Below are positions 14,505-26,318 of a DNA stretch of 64,000 nucleotides, piece by piece. Positions within the stretch are counted from its first letter, which is position 1; the number at the start of each line of letters is the position of its first letter. The translations under genes and the position numbers were made by a program. This DNA is from Bacillus sp. X1(2014). GTDB lineage: Bacteria > Bacillota > Bacilli > Bacillales_B > DSM-18226. The notes under the pieces were generated by a model. That model was not told where the DNA came from. It made no database searches and saw only the letters and a list, made by a program, of their open reading frames with translations. The stretch lies in contig NZ_VEED01000024.1 in NCBI RefSeq assembly GCF_007678255.1, positions 1-64,000 on the forward strand. The letters are read 5' to 3'.

Positions 14505-14842
14505 CGTTCTTTCATACGTGGATCACGAGTTAATAATCCAGCGCGCTTTAATGTTGGACGGAATTCAGGGTCAGCTTGTAATAATGCACGAGCAACACCA
14601 TGACGGATTGCTCCAGCTTGACCAGTGTATCCACCACCGCTTACGTTTACAAGAACATCGTAGCTTCCAACAGTTTCAGTAGCTACTAATGGTTGTCTTA
14701 CAACAACACGTAACGCTTCAAATGGGATATAATCTTCGATTTCACGACCATTAACAATAATTTTACCTGTGCCTGGTACTAAACGCACACGTGCGACAGA
14801 ACTCTTACGGCGACCTGTACCGATATATTGAACTTGTGCCAA
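14450..14842 (-). CDS. rpsI: 30S ribosomal protein S9 (uS9)
   Basis: uS9 sits in the 30S head, and its basic C-terminal tail reaches the anticodon stem of P-site tRNA. The 130-residue product is full length, starting [19 protein letters not shown] and ending in the expected SKR tail. AGGGAGGG precedes ATG 14842. It is 20 bases downstream of rplM in the conserved pair. Its 3' end is the site of the duplication described at 12413-12479. Confidence 0.98.
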   Translation of the reverse strand: MAQVQYIGTGRRKSSVARVRLVPGTGKIIVNGREIEDYIPFEALRVVVRQPLVATETVGSYDVLVNVSGGGYTGQAGAIRHGVARALLQADPEFRPTLKRAGLLTRDPRMKERKKYGLKGARRAPQFSKR

Positions 14843-14862
14843 GTTAATTCCCTCCCTCTTTA

Positions 14863-15300
14863 TTAACCGCGAAGTTCGTAAACTTCAGGTTGTTGTGCTT
14901 GGTGCGGATGTTCGCTGCCAGCATAAACGTGTAATTTTTTAATCATTTGACGGCCAAGAGAATTCTTTGGAAGCATACCTTTAACAGCAAGCTCGATCAT
15001 TTTCTCAGCATAGTTAGTACGCATTTCTAGAGCAGTTCTTTGTTTTAAACCACCTGGGTGATTTGTGTGACGGTAGTAAATCTTGTCAGTTAATTTCTTA
15101 CCAGTAAGTTCTACTTTAGAAGCGTTAAGAATGATTACATTATCACCAGTGTCAACATGTGGTGTAAAAGTTGGTTTGTTTTTACCACGTAAAATTGATG
15201 CTACTTCAGAAGCAAGACGTCCAAGAGTTTTGCCCTCAGCATCAATTACGTACCATTTACGCTCGATAGTGTTGGCATTTGCCATAAACGTTGTACGCAT
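14863..15300 (-). CDS. rplM: 50S ribosomal protein L13 (uL13)
   Basis: uL13 is an early-assembling 50S protein that binds 23S rRNA. The 145-residue product starts [20 protein letters not shown] and holds the family motif NHPGGLK. I start at ATG 15300 because AGGAGGG lies just upstream and the family begins here; the frame open to 15390 crosses the leader. First gene of rplM-rpsI, with its own promoter and a probable L13-type leader. Confidence 0.98.
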   Translation of the reverse strand: MRTTFMANANTIERKWYVIDAEGKTLGRLASEVASILRGKNKPTFTPHVDTGDNVIILNASKVELTGKKLTDKIYYRHTNHPGGLKQRTALEMRTNYAEKMIELAVKGMLPKNSLGRQMIKKLHVYAGSEHPHQAQQPEVYELRG

Positions 15301-15483
15301 GAGTTTCCCTCCTAATTTAAATCCATAAAAGATTATTGTTTTCGCACTTTCAAAGCAATTAGAGTTCGATTCTGTTCCGGGAATGAACATCTACTACCCT
15401 TGTGCGGTTAAGTTTGTATTCATATATTTTCAATCACGATGAAGACTTTCCGGGGCTTTATCGTGGGATTAAAAACACGCACA
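15301..15483 (-). promoter_or_regulatory. rplM 5' leader, probable L13 autoregulatory leader
   Basis: The leader of about 180 bases contains on the minus strand ACCGCACAAGGGTAGTAGAT followed by a GC-rich CCCGGAAC segment, and an upstream stem CCACGATAAAGCCCCGG facing TTCATCGTG. Bacillus rplM genes have an L13 leader that mediates feedback; the fit to that family is from memory and was not tested by folding. Confidence 0.5.
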
Positions 15484-15489
15484 TATAAT

Positions 15490-15518
15490 ATAATAAATTC
15501 TTCAGCTCTATATGTCAA
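15490..15518 (-). promoter_or_regulatory. SigA promoter of rplM-rpsI
   Basis: Minus-strand TTGACA (15518-15513), 17-base spacer, TATTAT (15495-15490), followed by ATTATATG. Strong match, well placed for a leader of about 180 bases. Confidence 0.8.
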
Positions 15519-15555
15519 GAAAATGTTACACCAGGTTCGGTTGTATTACTAAATT

Positions 15556-16296
15556 TTATTCATAAAATACTTCCCAAAGGTATAATCCGTGGCCAGGAGC
15601 AGTTTTTCCAGCGGACGTCCGGTCTTTCTGCTCCAGTATAATTGGGATATCCTCGGGGCTGCGATCACCAGATCCAACTTCTAATAAAGTTCCCACTAAA
15701 ATGCGAACCATATTATACAAAAAGCCATTTCCAACAAAACGGATCGTCAATAACTCATTCTCTTGTGAAAAATCAATCGATTTAATCGTTCGGACTTTAT
15801 CTTCCACTTCAGTTCTTGCGGCACAAAAACTAGTAAAGTTATGGGTACCTAGGAAAAAGTTACTTGCCTGTTCCATCGAATTCAAATCTAATACATATGG
15901 ATATTGATAAGCAAATTTCCGCAAAAAGGGATCCCTATTTGAAGATAAATGAAGCTTGTAGCGGTATTCCTTCCCTTTTGCGTCAAAACGGGCATGAAAC
16001 GACTTATCCACCTCAACAGTGGAAAGAACAGAAATATCATCTGGAAGGAGTGAATTTAACGCTCTTCCCCATTTTTCCTCCGGAATATGGAGCGGTGAAT
16101 CAAAATGAACGACCTGTCCTTTTGCATGTACACCCGCATCTGTTCGTCCAGAAGCAAAGACCTTCATTGGTTCACCCTTATGCATTTTTGTTAACACAGA
16201 TTCAAAAACAGACTGCACAGTCCGCATATTAGGCTGAACCTGATAACCGGAAAATCCTGAACCATCATAGGAAATGATACATTTATACCTTGGCAT
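15556..16296 (-). CDS. truA: tRNA pseudouridine(38-40) synthase TruA
   Basis: TruA isomerises uridines 38, 39 and 40 in the tRNA anticodon stem. The 246-residue product has the catalytic Asp53 in [12 protein letters not shown], the Tyr motif AKGKEYRY and the C-terminal [17 protein letters not shown] region. ATG 16296 follows GGAG. It is the last gene of ecfA1-ecfA2-ecfT-truA, the order found in B. subtilis. Confidence 0.96.
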   Translation of the reverse strand: MPRYKCIISYDGSGFSGYQVQPNMRTVQSVFESVLTKMHKGEPMKVFASGRTDAGVHAKGQVVHFDSPLHIPEEKWGRALNSLLPDDISVLSTVEVDKSFHARFDAKGKEYRYKLHLSSNRDPFLRKFAYQYPYVLDLNSMEQASNFFLGTHNFTSFCAARTEVEDKVRTIKSIDFSQENELLTIRFVGNGFLYNMVRILVGTLLEVGSGDRSPEDIPIILEQKDRTSAGKTAPGHGLYLWEVFYE

Positions 16297-16308
16297 AGCT
16301 TCGCTCCA

Positions 16309-17106
16309 TTATGAACGTAATAAGAATAACAAAATAGTTACAAGAACTAAAAGGACCATCTGAAGGGAATCAGCTTTTTTCCAGGATAACTCCCGATACT
16401 TTGTTCGTCCTTCCCCACCTCGATAGCCTCTAGCTTCCATCGCAATTGCTAATTCCTCTGCCCGTTTAAATGAACTGACAAACAAAGGGATTAGCAGTGG
16501 AACGACGGCTTTGATCCGCTCCATAAAAGGTCCGCTCGCAAACTCTACGCCTCTGGCGATTTGCGCCTTCATAATTTTATCCGTTTCCTGCATAAGCGTG
16601 GGAATGAATCGCAGTGAAATTGACATCATTAACGCCATCTCATGAACAGGGAAACGAACTTTATTTAAAGGATGTAGAAGTGTTTCCAGACCATCCGTAA
16701 TTTCAATCGGAGTGGTTGTCAGTGTTAACAAAGACGTCATAAGAATTAAAAAGAAGAATCGTAAGGAAATAAAAATCCCTTGTCTTAACCCTTCCTCATA
16801 AATCTTGACTGGCCCTAGTTCATATAAAAGGGCACCTTCTTTTGTAAAAAACAACTGTAGAATAAATGTAAAAAGGACGAGCCAAATAACTGGCTTCAAC
16901 CCACCATACAGAAAGCGTACAGGGACTCGCGACAATCCGAGCATAAAAAAAGTATAAATACCAATAAGTGCATAGGTTACCACATTATTTGCTAGAAAAA
17001 TAATACAGACAAAAAGAAAGATAATCATTATTTTAGAACGAGGATCCATCTTATGAAGAACCGAATCGGCCGGGACATAGCGCCCAAAAATCATTTTATC
17101 CATCAT
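16309..17106 (-). CDS. ecfT: ECF transporter transmembrane subunit EcfT
   Basis: EcfT couples the two ATPases EcfA1 and EcfA2 to exchangeable substrate-binding (S) subunits for vitamins and metals. The 265-residue product has about five to six hydrophobic segments and the two Ala-Arg-Gly motifs (IARGVEF near 182, EARGYRGG near 228) in coupling helices. GAGGTG precedes ATG 17106, which overlaps the EcfA2 stop by four bases (ATGA). No S subunit is encoded in the window, as expected for a group II shared module. Confidence 0.94.
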   Translation of the reverse strand: MMDKMIFGRYVPADSVLHKMDPRSKIMIIFLFVCIIFLANNVVTYALIGIYTFFMLGLSRVPVRFLYGGLKPVIWLVLFTFILQLFFTKEGALLYELGPVKIYEEGLRQGIFISLRFFFLILMTSLLTLTTTPIEITDGLETLLHPLNKVRFPVHEMALMMSISLRFIPTLMQETDKIMKAQIARGVEFASGPFMERIKAVVPLLIPLFVSSFKRAEELAIAMEARGYRGGEGRTKYRELSWKKADSLQMVLLVLVTILLFLLRS

Positions 17107-17972
17107 AAGCGAACACCTCTACTTAACACCTTAGTGACAGCAGCAGACAGTTCATCAATGGTTAGGAACATTTTCTCTAATTTAATACCTAATTTGTCCT
17201 CAAGTTTCAGTTGAAACCGAACCACTTCGGGTACATCAAGTCCCATTTTAACCAGTTCAACCGGTGCTGAGAAAATCTCTTCCGGTGTCCCTCTTTGAAC
17301 AACCTTGCCTTGCTGCATAATGACAATTTGGTCTGCATATCTTGCAGCATCCTCCATACTATGTGTGACAAGTATGGTAGAAAGCTTTTTTTCTTTATGA
17401 AGATCGTAAAACATATCCATGACCTCTTTACGGCCTCTAGGGTCTAACCCTGCAGTAGGCTCGTCCAGGACAATAACATCGGGTTCCATAGCGAGTACAC
17501 CTGCAATGGCCACGCGCCGCATTTGGCCCCCAGAGAGATCAAATGGGGATTTTTGAAGGACTTCTTCACCTAAGCCCACTTGATGTAAGGCAATCCGTGC
17601 CCGTTCCTTTGCATCACTCTCAGAAACGCCAAAATTCATGGGCCCAAACATAATGTCCTTTTCAACCGTTTCTTCGAACAATTGATGTTCAGGGAATTGA
17701 AAAACAATCCCAACTTTTTGACGGATCTTCTTCAAATTCTTATTTTTTTGCCCAGCCTTTATTTCGTAATCACCAATCGTGACTGATCCTTTTGTTGGCT
17801 GCAAAAGTGCATTTAAATGCTGGAGGACGGTGGACTTTCCTGAGCCAGTATGACCAATTATAGCCATATACACCCCTGTCGGAATATCAATCGATACGTC
17901 AGCAATAGCCAATCGTTCAAAAGGAGTATTTGCTTGATACCGATAATCTACGTGCTTGAGCGAGATGTCCAT
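17103..17972 (-). CDS. ecfA2: ECF transporter ATPase EcfA2
   Basis: The second ATPase of the energy-coupling factor module, 289 residues. It has Walker [10 protein letters not shown] (40-48), ABC signature LSGGQMRR, Walker [14 protein letters not shown] and the switch His in LVTHSM. Its start lies inside the end of ecfA1 (25-base overlap) with a weak GGTGA ribosome-binding site, so translation probably depends on coupling. Confidence 0.95.
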   Translation of the reverse strand: MDISLKHVDYRYQANTPFERLAIADVSIDIPTGVYMAIIGHTGSGKSTVLQHLNALLQPTKGSVTIGDYEIKAGQKNKNLKKIRQKVGIVFQFPEHQLFEETVEKDIMFGPMNFGVSESDAKERARIALHQVGLGEEVLQKSPFDLSGGQMRRVAIAGVLAMEPDVIVLDEPTAGLDPRGRKEVMDMFYDLHKEKKLSTILVTHSMEDAARYADQIVIMQQGKVVQRGTPEEIFSAPVELVKMGLDVPEVVRFQLKLEDKLGIKLEKMFLTIDELSAAVTKVLSRGVRL

Positions 17973-18787
17973 AACTCTGTCACCAACTCTTCTTCCGATA
18001 AATAGTGTCTCGATAGTCCAATACCATTGTCCCTTAACGATTTCGTCATTTTTACTGAAAAAGGAATATCCAAACCTAATTGAACTAATTGTTCATCCAT
18101 GGAGAAAATTTCTTCAGGTATCCCTTCACGAAAAACTTCCCCTTTATTCATCACAATAATCCGATCCGCCTTGGCTGCCTCATCTAAGTCATGTGTAATT
18201 GAGATAACGGTTAAAGACTTCTCTTCTTTTAATAATCGAACCGTCTCCAATACCTCTTCTCGACCCTTTGGATCAAGCATCGATGTTGCCTCATCCAATA
18301 TGATAATCGAGGGCCTTAGTGCAAGAACACCAGCTATCGCCACACGCTGTTTTTGGCCTCCAGAAAGATGGTGGGGCTCTTGATGTAGAAACTTATCCAT
18401 TTTGACCCTCTTTAACGAATCCTCGACTCTTTTAACCATTTCGTCTCTAGGTATACCATTATTTTCTAAACCAAAAGCCACATCATCCTGTACAGTCGTA
18501 CCAACAAATTGATTATCAGGATTTTGAAAGACCATCCCAATTTTTTTACGGATATCCCAGATTGTTTGTTCGTCAAGCTTAATACCACAAACATGTATTT
18601 CACCCGCTTGAGGGAATTGTAAACCATTTAGTAGTTTTGCCATTGTCGACTTCCCGGAACCATTATGACCGACGATTGCCAGCCATTCTCCCTCATATAT
18701 GTCAAAGGAGACATTATTTAGAGCATAGCGTTCTTGTGTATCGTATTGAAAAGATATTCCATCAAGAGTCACAATTGGATTTTTCAT
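17948..18787 (-). CDS. ecfA1: ECF transporter ATPase EcfA1
   Basis: The first ATPase of the ECF module, 279 residues: Walker [10 protein letters not shown] (40-48), signature LSGGQKQR, Walker [14 protein letters not shown], switch His in [16 protein letters not shown] precedes ATG 18787. It follows rplQ after an unusually long structured spacer of 384 bases that contains an intrinsic terminator, so the ecf operon is probably expressed separately from the alpha operon. Confidence 0.95.
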   Translation of the reverse strand: MKNPIVTLDGISFQYDTQERYALNNVSFDIYEGEWLAIVGHNGSGKSTMAKLLNGLQFPQAGEIHVCGIKLDEQTIWDIRKKIGMVFQNPDNQFVGTTVQDDVAFGLENNGIPRDEMVKRVEDSLKRVKMDKFLHQEPHHLSGGQKQRVAIAGVLALRPSIIILDEATSMLDPKGREEVLETVRLLKEEKSLTVISITHDLDEAAKADRIIVMNKGEVFREGIPEEIFSMDEQLVQLGLDIPFSVKMTKSLRDNGIGLSRHYLSEEELVTELWTSRSST

Positions 18788-18842
18788 CAGGATATGCCTC
18801 CTCTCAGCTAGACTATTCTCTGCTCATATTTCTTGTACATAT

Positions 18843-18926
18843 AAAAAAAAGCCTGCACCTCGTCCCTATGCAGTAACGACATATCTGCAAAAAAGGAATT
18901 TCATAAAAGAAATGGGAGGAGGTGCA
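18843..18926 (-). terminator. intrinsic terminator or attenuator upstream of ecfA1
   Basis: On the minus strand TGCACCTCCTCCC (18926-18914) pairs with GGGACGAGGTGCA (18866-18854) with one mismatch, enclosing a small hairpin GCAG/CTGC. The next bases are GGC then TTTTTTTT. A competing shorter hairpin CTGCA/TGCAG shares the 3' arm. It ends about 56 bases before ecfA1, a position usual for attenuators. Confidence 0.7.
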
Positions 18927-19030
18927 TGAGCTAGACGAGTCGTAATTCAAATCACACATCCACAGATGCGGCAGAATAAAAGCTGTATTAAATCTGTCCA
19001 CCAAAGGAAGACGATCAAACTTTTTTATTT

Positions 19031-19046
19031 CTCCAACTAGTTGGAG
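19031..19046. promoter_or_regulatory. 16-bp perfect palindrome in the rplQ-ecfA1 spacer
   Basis: CTCCAACTAGTTGGAG is a perfect dyad, next to a hairpin GTTAC/GTAAC (19047-19063) on the same strand. It could be a repressor operator or part of a folded leader. No regulator is evident nearby. Confidence 0.4.
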
Positions 19047-19104
19047 TTACGCTCATCGTAACACTCTTTTGGGCTCGGGTCTAACATGATATAGAGTTCA
19101 TTTA

Positions 19105-19153
19105 CAGAAAAAGGGCAAAGAACAAGTTTGTTACAAAACTGTCCAGCGCCCTT
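19105..19153 (-). terminator. probable terminator of rplQ
   Basis: Minus strand AAGGGC (19153-19148) pairs with GCCCTT (19116-19111) around a long loop that itself holds AACAAACTTGTT; the 3' arm runs into TTTTTCTG. It begins 19 bases after the rplQ stop and would end the alpha operon. Confidence 0.65.
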
Positions 19154-19171
19154 GTTGTCTGTTGATTACTA

Positions 19172-19534
19172 TTAAACTAACTCGATAATAACCATTGGTG
19201 CACCGTCACCGCGGCGTGGTCCAAGTTTCATAATACGAGTATATCCACCTTGACGCTCAGTATAACGTGGAGCGATATCAGCGAAAAGTTTTTGTAATGC
19301 ACTTGTATTGTTTTCAGCATCAGCAACTTCGTTACGTACATATGAAGCAGCTTGACGACGAGCATGTAAATCACCGCGTTTACCTAAAGTGATCATTTTT
19401 TCAACAGTCACACGAATTTCTTTCGCACGAGTTTCTGTTGTTTCAATGCGCTCGTTGATAATTAAATCTGTAGTTAAATCACGTAGCATAGCTTTACGCT
19501 GTGCACTTGTGCGTCCTAACTTTCTGTATGCCAT
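19172..19534 (-). CDS. rplQ: 50S ribosomal protein L17 (bL17)
   Basis: bL17 binds 23S rRNA near the peptide exit. The 120-residue product starts [20 protein letters not shown] as in the family and ends [16 protein letters not shown] precedes ATG 19534. Last gene of the long ribosomal operon, 54 bases after rpoA. Confidence 0.98.
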   Translation of the reverse strand: MAYRKLGRTSAQRKAMLRDLTTDLIINERIETTETRAKEIRVTVEKMITLGKRGDLHARRQAASYVRNEVADAENNTSALQKLFADIAPRYTERQGGYTRIMKLGPRRGDGAPMVIIELV

Positions 19535-19588
19535 GAAGGGTTCCCTCCTTTGTTGAAGTCATAAGTCGGATATTTAGCTAACGATAGA

Positions 19589-20533
19589 CTAGTCGTCTTT
19601 ACGTAAGCCTAATCCAAGCTCTTCTAGTTTTGCCTTCACTTCTTCAAGTGATTTACGGCCTAAGTTACGAACTTTCATCATATCTTCTTCAGTCTTATTA
19701 GCTAGTTCCTGAACAGTGTTGATTCCAGCACGCTTTAAACAGTTATAAGAACGAACAGAAAGATCGAGTTCCTCAATAGTCATTTCAAGAACTTTTTCCT
19801 TTTGATCTTCTTCTTTTTCTATCATAATTTCTGCATTTTGAGCTTCATCGGTTAAACCTACGAATATATTCAAATGCTCAGTCAAAATTTTCGAACCAAG
19901 AGCGATTGCTTCTTTTGGTCCAGTGCTTCCATCTGTCCACACATCAAGTGTCAATTTATCAAAATTAGACATTTGGCCAACACGTGTATTTTCTACATGA
20001 AACATTACACGTGATACAGGTGTAAAGATAGAATCAATTGGAATCACACCAATAGGCTGGTCTTCTCTTTTGTTTTGAACAGCTGGAGTGTAACCACGTC
20101 CACGTTTTGCTGTTAAACGCATGCGAAGATGACCATTTGACGCTAAAGTTGCAATATGAAGATCTGGATTTAACACCTCAACATCACTATCGTGAGTGAT
20201 ATTGCCTGCTAAAACAGGTCCCTCGCCTTGCACATCAAATTCTAGCGTCTTCTCTTCATCAGAGTAGATTTTTAAAGCTAGTTTTTTAATGTTTAAAATG
20301 ATGGATGTTACATCCTCCACGACGCCTTCAATTGTTGAGAACTCATGAAGTACCCCATCGATTTGAATCGATGTAACCGCGGCACCTGGGAGTGAAGATA
20401 ATAGGATACGACGTAAGGAGTTACCCAAAGTGGTACCATATCCACGCTCAAGTGGCTCTACGATAAATTTGCCGTACTTGGCATCGTCGTTGATCTCAAT
20501 CGTTTCGATTTTTGGTTTTTCTATTTCGATCAT
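19589..20533 (-). CDS. rpoA: RNA polymerase alpha subunit
   Basis: The alpha dimer nucleates RNA polymerase assembly, and its C-terminal domain binds UP elements and activators. The 314-residue product has the N-terminal assembly domain (about 1-228; [15 protein letters not shown] motif) and an alphaCTD with the helix-hairpin-helix [20 protein letters not shown] start at ATG 20533 ([10 protein letters not shown]) with AAGGAGGG upstream. The 175-base gap to rpsK holds a possible TATAAT/TATGAT promoter region but no gene. Confidence 0.98.
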   Translation of the reverse strand: MIEIEKPKIETIEINDDAKYGKFIVEPLERGYGTTLGNSLRRILLSSLPGAAVTSIQIDGVLHEFSTIEGVVEDVTSIILNIKKLALKIYSDEEKTLEFDVQGEGPVLAGNITHDSDVEVLNPDLHIATLASNGHLRMRLTAKRGRGYTPAVQNKREDQPIGVIPIDSIFTPVSRVMFHVENTRVGQMSNFDKLTLDVWTDGSTGPKEAIALGSKILTEHLNIFVGLTDEAQNAEIMIEKEEDQKEKVLEMTIEELDLSVRSYNCLKRAGINTVQELANKTEEDMMKVRNLGRKSLEEVKAKLEELGLGLRKDD

Positions 20534-20708
20534 CAAATAACCCTCCTTCAAAACGTCGAAACTTCAAATTAGCTTGTGTACTAATTAAAGTCCCCATGTA
20601 TAGGTTCCCGTTTTGTGCACAACAACTGGAATAAATCTTCTGTAAGAGTGCAAAAAATTAATATCATATCCCATTATAGACATATGATACAAAATCTATA
20701 CAGAAAAA

Positions 20709-21098
<390 letters not shown>

Positions 21099-21119
21099 TT
21101 AAATTACCTCCTTTACCGA

Positions 21120-21485
21120 TTACTTCTTCTTGTTCGCTACAGTCTTACGAGGACCTTTGCGAGTACGAGCGTTGTTTTTCGTATTTTGTCCACGAACTGG
21201 TAAACCACGACGATGACGTAATCCGCGGTAGCAGCCGATTTCCATTAAACGCTTAATGTTAAGAGAAATTTCACGGCGAAGGTCACCTTCAACTTTTAAT
21301 TTGTCGATGATGTCACGGATTTTGTTTAATTCGTCTTCTGTTAAATCACGTACACGTGTATCTTCAGAAACACCAGCATCTGCTAGTACTTTTTGTGCAG
21401 TATTTTTACCAATTCCATAAATGTAAGTTAAAGAGATAACTACACGTTTTTCACGTGGAATATCTACACCAGCAATACGTGCCAT
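21120..21485 (-). CDS. rpsM: 30S ribosomal protein S13 (uS13)
   Basis: uS13 forms inter-subunit bridges from the 30S head and contacts P-site tRNA with its basic tail. I use ATG 21485 ([14 protein letters not shown], 121 residues) because the family starts here and AAGGAGG precedes it; the frame runs seven codons further. It contains [11 protein letters not shown] and [14 protein letters not shown]. Confidence 0.98.
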   Translation of the reverse strand: MARIAGVDIPREKRVVISLTYIYGIGKNTAQKVLADAGVSEDTRVRDLTEDELNKIRDIIDKLKVEGDLRREISLNIKRLMEIGCYRGLRHRRGLPVRGQNTKNNARTRKGPRKTVANKKK

Positions 21486-21508
21486 ATTAAAGCGCACCTC
21501 CTTCAAAA

Positions 21509-21879
<371 letters not shown>

Positions 21880-22026
21880 CGATCTCGTCTCCCTTCTCAA
21901 TTCAAAAATTGTGAATTCAATACAATACAACTCTTCTTATTCGTACACAAATAGCAACCTTATAATATTAACATATTGTTCTTCTTCTGTCCGCAAGTAA
22001 ATTCTACATAATTAGGAATAAATTAA

Positions 22027-22130
22027 TTCCACATGTAAGTCTTGCCCAACTCTCGGTCCTACATACTCCGTACAATAGAAAAGCGATTTGCTTTCACATA
22101 TTTTTGAATCTTAGTGAAGAGATGGTCGAG
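22027..22130 (-). pseudogene. remnant of methionine aminopeptidase gene map
   Basis: On the minus strand 22109-22068 translates to IQKYVKANRFSIVR and, after a one-base deletion, 22065-22027 to YVGPRVGQDLHVE. These match consecutive parts of MetAP, which in B. subtilis reads approximately IQTYVEKHQYSVVREYVGHG then VGQDLHEDP. The conserved metal-ligand His of GHGVG has become PRV. Sequence on either side is unrecognisable. map normally lies between adk and infA, so this is its decayed leftover inside a 280-bp spacer. The organism presumably has another map gene elsewhere. Confidence 0.8.
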
Positions 22131-22159
22131 AGTCGTTCGTACAGATTTACTTATGGTCA

Positions 22160-22858
<699 letters not shown>

Positions 22859-22866
22859 CTAAAACC

Positions 22867-24162
22867 TTACTTAATAAATCCTTTATAATGACGTTTAACT
22901 AATTGTGCTTCTAGCTGCTTCATCGTATCAAGTGCAACACCGACGACGATTAACAAACTAGTTCCACCAATTTGAGCTGATTGCGGAAGGTTTGCTATTG
23001 AAATAAATAACATTGGCAATACCGCAATGACAGCAAGGAAGATCGCACCAACAAAAGTTAAACGATATAAGACACGCGTTAAGTATTCTTGCGTACTCTT
23101 TCCTGGACGAATTCCAGGAATATATCCGCTTTGCTTTTGTAAATTCTCCGCTGCTTGTTCAGGGTTAACTTGAATAAAAGCATAGAAATAAGTGAACGCG
23201 ATAATTAATGCCGCATATAAAGTCATCCCGATTGGATGAGAATAATCAAAGACCTTAGTAATCCAAAGTGTTACATCATTCGTTGGGAAGAATGAGGCAA
23301 CCGTTCTAGGCGTTACAATAAATGAAACGGCAAAGATAACAGGAATAACACCTGCAGCATTAACTTTTAATGGCATGTGTGTGGATTGTCCTCCAACTGG
23401 ATTACGTCCAGCAACTACGCGTTTTGCATATTGAATAGGTATCTTACGATTTGCTTGTTGGATAAAGATAACCCCAACTATGATAGCAATAACCGCTAGA
23501 GCGATTAGAATTACCGTAACAATCCGTAAGAATAATGCTTCCCCAGCATTCTCAAATTGTTGTACATAAATTTGATTAATAGTGGATGGCATACCAGCAA
23601 CGATCCCGGCAAAGATGATAATAGAAATCCCATTACCAACACCTTTTTCAGTAATCTGTTCCCCTAACCACATTAAAAATGAAGTACCAGCTGTTAAAAC
23701 AACCGCAATCAATAAATAAGTACCAATTCCAGGATTTTCAATCAACTGACCGCTAGCTAAGTTATTAAAACCGTAGGACATACCTAATGCTTGGATAAAC
23801 CCAAGAACGACAGTAAAATAACGAGTTAATTGGGCAATCTTACGACGGCCTGATTCACCTTGCTTTGACCATTCTGTAAATTTCGGTACAACATCCATTT
23901 GAAGAAGTTGAATAATGATTGAAGCTGTAATGTATGGCATGATACCCATTGCAAAGATGGAGAATTGTTTTAATGCTCCACCGCCAAAAGTATTTAATAT
24001 ACCGAACACACTTAGCTTATCTTGGTTAGCTAGTACATCAGCATTTACATTGGGTACTGGGATAAATGTACCTAACCGAAATACGACTAACATTAAAAGG
24101 GTGAATATGATCTTACGTCTTATCTCACCCACGCGCATAAAATTGGAGAATGTCTGGAACAT
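22867..24162 (-). CDS. secY: preprotein translocase subunit SecY
   Basis: The channel-forming subunit of the Sec translocon, in the cytoplasmic membrane with SecE (encoded at 50741-50923). The 431-residue product has ten transmembrane segments, the plug region after the first of them, and the basic cytoplasmic loop QYAKRVVAGRNPVGGQSTHMPLK. ATG 24162 overlaps the rplO stop by one base (TAATG), with GAGGTG upstream. Confidence 0.98.
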   Translation of the reverse strand: MFQTFSNFMRVGEIRRKIIFTLLMLVVFRLGTFIPVPNVNADVLANQDKLSVFGILNTFGGGALKQFSIFAMGIMPYITASIIIQLLQMDVVPKFTEWSKQGESGRRKIAQLTRYFTVVLGFIQALGMSYGFNNLASGQLIENPGIGTYLLIAVVLTAGTSFLMWLGEQITEKGVGNGISIIIFAGIVAGMPSTINQIYVQQFENAGEALFLRIVTVILIALAVIAIIVGVIFIQQANRKIPIQYAKRVVAGRNPVGGQSTHMPLKVNAAGVIPVIFAVSFIVTPRTVASFFPTNDVTLWITKVFDYSHPIGMTLYAALIIAFTYFYAFIQVNPEQAAENLQKQSGYIPGIRPGKSTQEYLTRVLYRLTFVGAIFLAVIAVLPMLFISIANLPQSAQIGGTSLLIVVGVALDTMKQLEAQLVKRHYKGFIK

Positions 24163-24602
24163 TAGATCACCTCAGTGTTTCCACCAGCAGCTTCGATAGC
24201 TTCCTTAGCAGCAGAGGAGAATTTGTGAGCTTTTACAGTCAACTTTTTCTCTAGTGTCCCTTTTGCAAGAATCTTGATTCCTGCTTTTTCGTTACTTACA
24301 ACGCCTGATTCGATAAGAAGTTCTGGAGTAACTTCTGTACCTTCAACAAAGCGGTTTAAAGCATCAAGATTTACAATAGCATATTCCTTACGGCTGATGT
24401 TTGTAAATCCACGTTTTGGTAAACGACGGTATAAAGGTGTTTGACCACCCTCAAAACCTACACGTACACCGCCACCAGAACGAGCATTTTGACCTTTGTG
24501 ACCTTTACCAGCAGTTTTACCTTGACCAGATCCGATACCACGTCCTAAACGCTTGCGCTCTTTACGAGAACCTTCAGCAGGCTTTAATTCATGAAGTTTC
24601 AT
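24162..24602 (-). CDS. rplO: 50S ribosomal protein L15 (uL15)
   Basis: uL15 is a late-assembling 50S protein. The 146-residue product has the Gly/Arg-rich N-terminal extension ([19 protein letters not shown]) that penetrates 23S rRNA. AGGTGCC lies before ATG 24602. Its stop is shared with the secY start. Confidence 0.98.
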   Translation of the reverse strand: MKLHELKPAEGSRKERKRLGRGIGSGQGKTAGKGHKGQNARSGGGVRVGFEGGQTPLYRRLPKRGFTNISRKEYAIVNLDALNRFVEGTEVTPELLIESGVVSNEKAGIKILAKGTLEKKLTVKAHKFSSAAKEAIEAAGGNTEVI

Positions 24603-24634
24603 ATTGGCACCTCCTTATGAAAGAAAACAATTAA

Positions 24635-24817
24635 TTATTGTTCTTTTACTGTAACAAGGTGAGCAACTTTGGTAATCATACCGCGAATAGCAGCGTTATC
24701 TGGGTGCTCAACTGTTTGATTTAATTTACGTAATCCAAGAGCTTTAACTGTTTCGCGTTGATCGCCTGGGCGGCCAATCAAGCTGCGAGTGAGGGTAACT
24801 GATAGTTTGTTCGCCAT
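24635..24817 (-). CDS. rpmD: 50S ribosomal protein L30 (uL30)
   Basis: A 60-residue small 50S protein with the family start [18 protein letters not shown] and a conserved NAAIRGMI segment. It starts one base after the rpsE stop region, so translation is probably coupled. Confidence 0.98.
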   Translation of the reverse strand: MANKLSVTLTRSLIGRPGDQRETVKALGLRKLNQTVEHPDNAAIRGMITKVAHLVTVKEQ

Positions 24818-24818
24818 T

Positions 24819-25352
<534 letters not shown>

Positions 25353-25355
25353 CTA

Positions 25356-25718
25356 TTAGAATTGTAAGCCGTTTTCACGGGCAGCATCAGCTAATGCTTG
25401 AATACGTCCATGGTATAGGTATCCGCCACGGTCAAAGACAATAGAAGTGATACCTTTTTCTACAGCACGTTTAGCGACTAATTCTCCGACCTTTTGTGCA
25501 GCCTCAACGTTGTTTGTAGATTCTAAACCAAAGTCTTTATCTAAAGTAGAAGCACTTGCTAAAGTTACTCCGTTAATGTCATCAATTACTTGAGCATAAA
25601 TATGTTTGTTAGAACGAAACACATTTAGACGTGGACGAGCAGAAGTACCGCTAAGTTTCGCACGAACACGAGCGTGTCTTTTCTTGCGAGTAGCGTTTTT
25701 ATCTTGCTTCGTAATCAT
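25356..25718 (-). CDS. rplR: 50S ribosomal protein L18 (uL18)
   Basis: uL18 binds 5S rRNA and brings it to the central protuberance. The 120-residue product has a basic N-terminus ([19 protein letters not shown]), the [20 protein letters not shown] core and the terminal [11 protein letters not shown]. Placed between rplF and rpsE. Confidence 0.98.
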   Translation of the reverse strand: MITKQDKNATRKKRHARVRAKLSGTSARPRLNVFRSNKHIYAQVIDDINGVTLASASTLDKDFGLESTNNVEAAQKVGELVAKRAVEKGITSIVFDRGGYLYHGRIQALADAARENGLQF

Positions 25719-25750
25719 TTACGTCACTCCTTTCGTTTACCTATGCGGCA

Positions 25751-26287
25751 TTACTTACCAGTTTTACCTTCTTTACGACGAACAAATTCACCTTCGTAAC
25801 GAATTCCTTTACCTTTATACGGCTCCGGAGGACGAACTCCGCGAATATTTGCTGCTAATGCACCAACACGTTCTTTGTCAGTACCTTTGATAACGATTTT
25901 CGTGTTTGCAGGAACTTCGATTTCAAGTCCCTCTTCAGCTTCGATCTCAACTGGATGAGAGTATCCAACGTTTAATACAAGTTTGTTACCTTGCTTTTGA
26001 GCACGGTATCCAACCCCGATTAACTCTAGGCCTCTAGTGAAGCCAGTAGATACACCTTCAACCATGTTCGCAAGCACGGCACGAGTAGTTCCATGTAATG
26101 CGCGGTGTTCTTTCGCATCAGAAGGACGAGTGATTGTTACAAGATTCTCTTCCACAGTGATGGTGATATCAGTGTGGAATGTACGAGTAAGTTCACCTTT
26201 AGGTCCTTTAACTGAAACAGTATTGTTATTTAAAGTAACTGTTACTCCTGCTGGAATAACAATTGGTTTTTTTCCTACGCGAGACAT
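25751..26287 (-). CDS. rplF: 50S ribosomal protein L6 (uL6)
   Basis: uL6 has two similar RNA-binding domains near the sarcin-ricin loop and the factor-binding site. The 178-residue product begins [15 protein letters not shown] and ends with [28 protein letters not shown] lies upstream of ATG 26287. Confidence 0.98.
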   Translation of the reverse strand: MSRVGKKPIVIPAGVTVTLNNNTVSVKGPKGELTRTFHTDITITVEENLVTITRPSDAKEHRALHGTTRAVLANMVEGVSTGFTRGLELIGVGYRAQKQGNKLVLNVGYSHPVEIEAEEGLEIEVPANTKIVIKGTDKERVGALAANIRGVRPPEPYKGKGIRYEGEFVRRKEGKTGK

Positions 26288-26318
26288 TTAGTGCACCTCC
26301 ATTCATTCAAAAGCTCAA

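Noticed and set aside
18813..19004. Open frame of 63 codons on the minus strand before ecfA1
   Set aside because: It covers the attenuator stems, has no ribosome-binding site at its start and shows no protein-like pattern.
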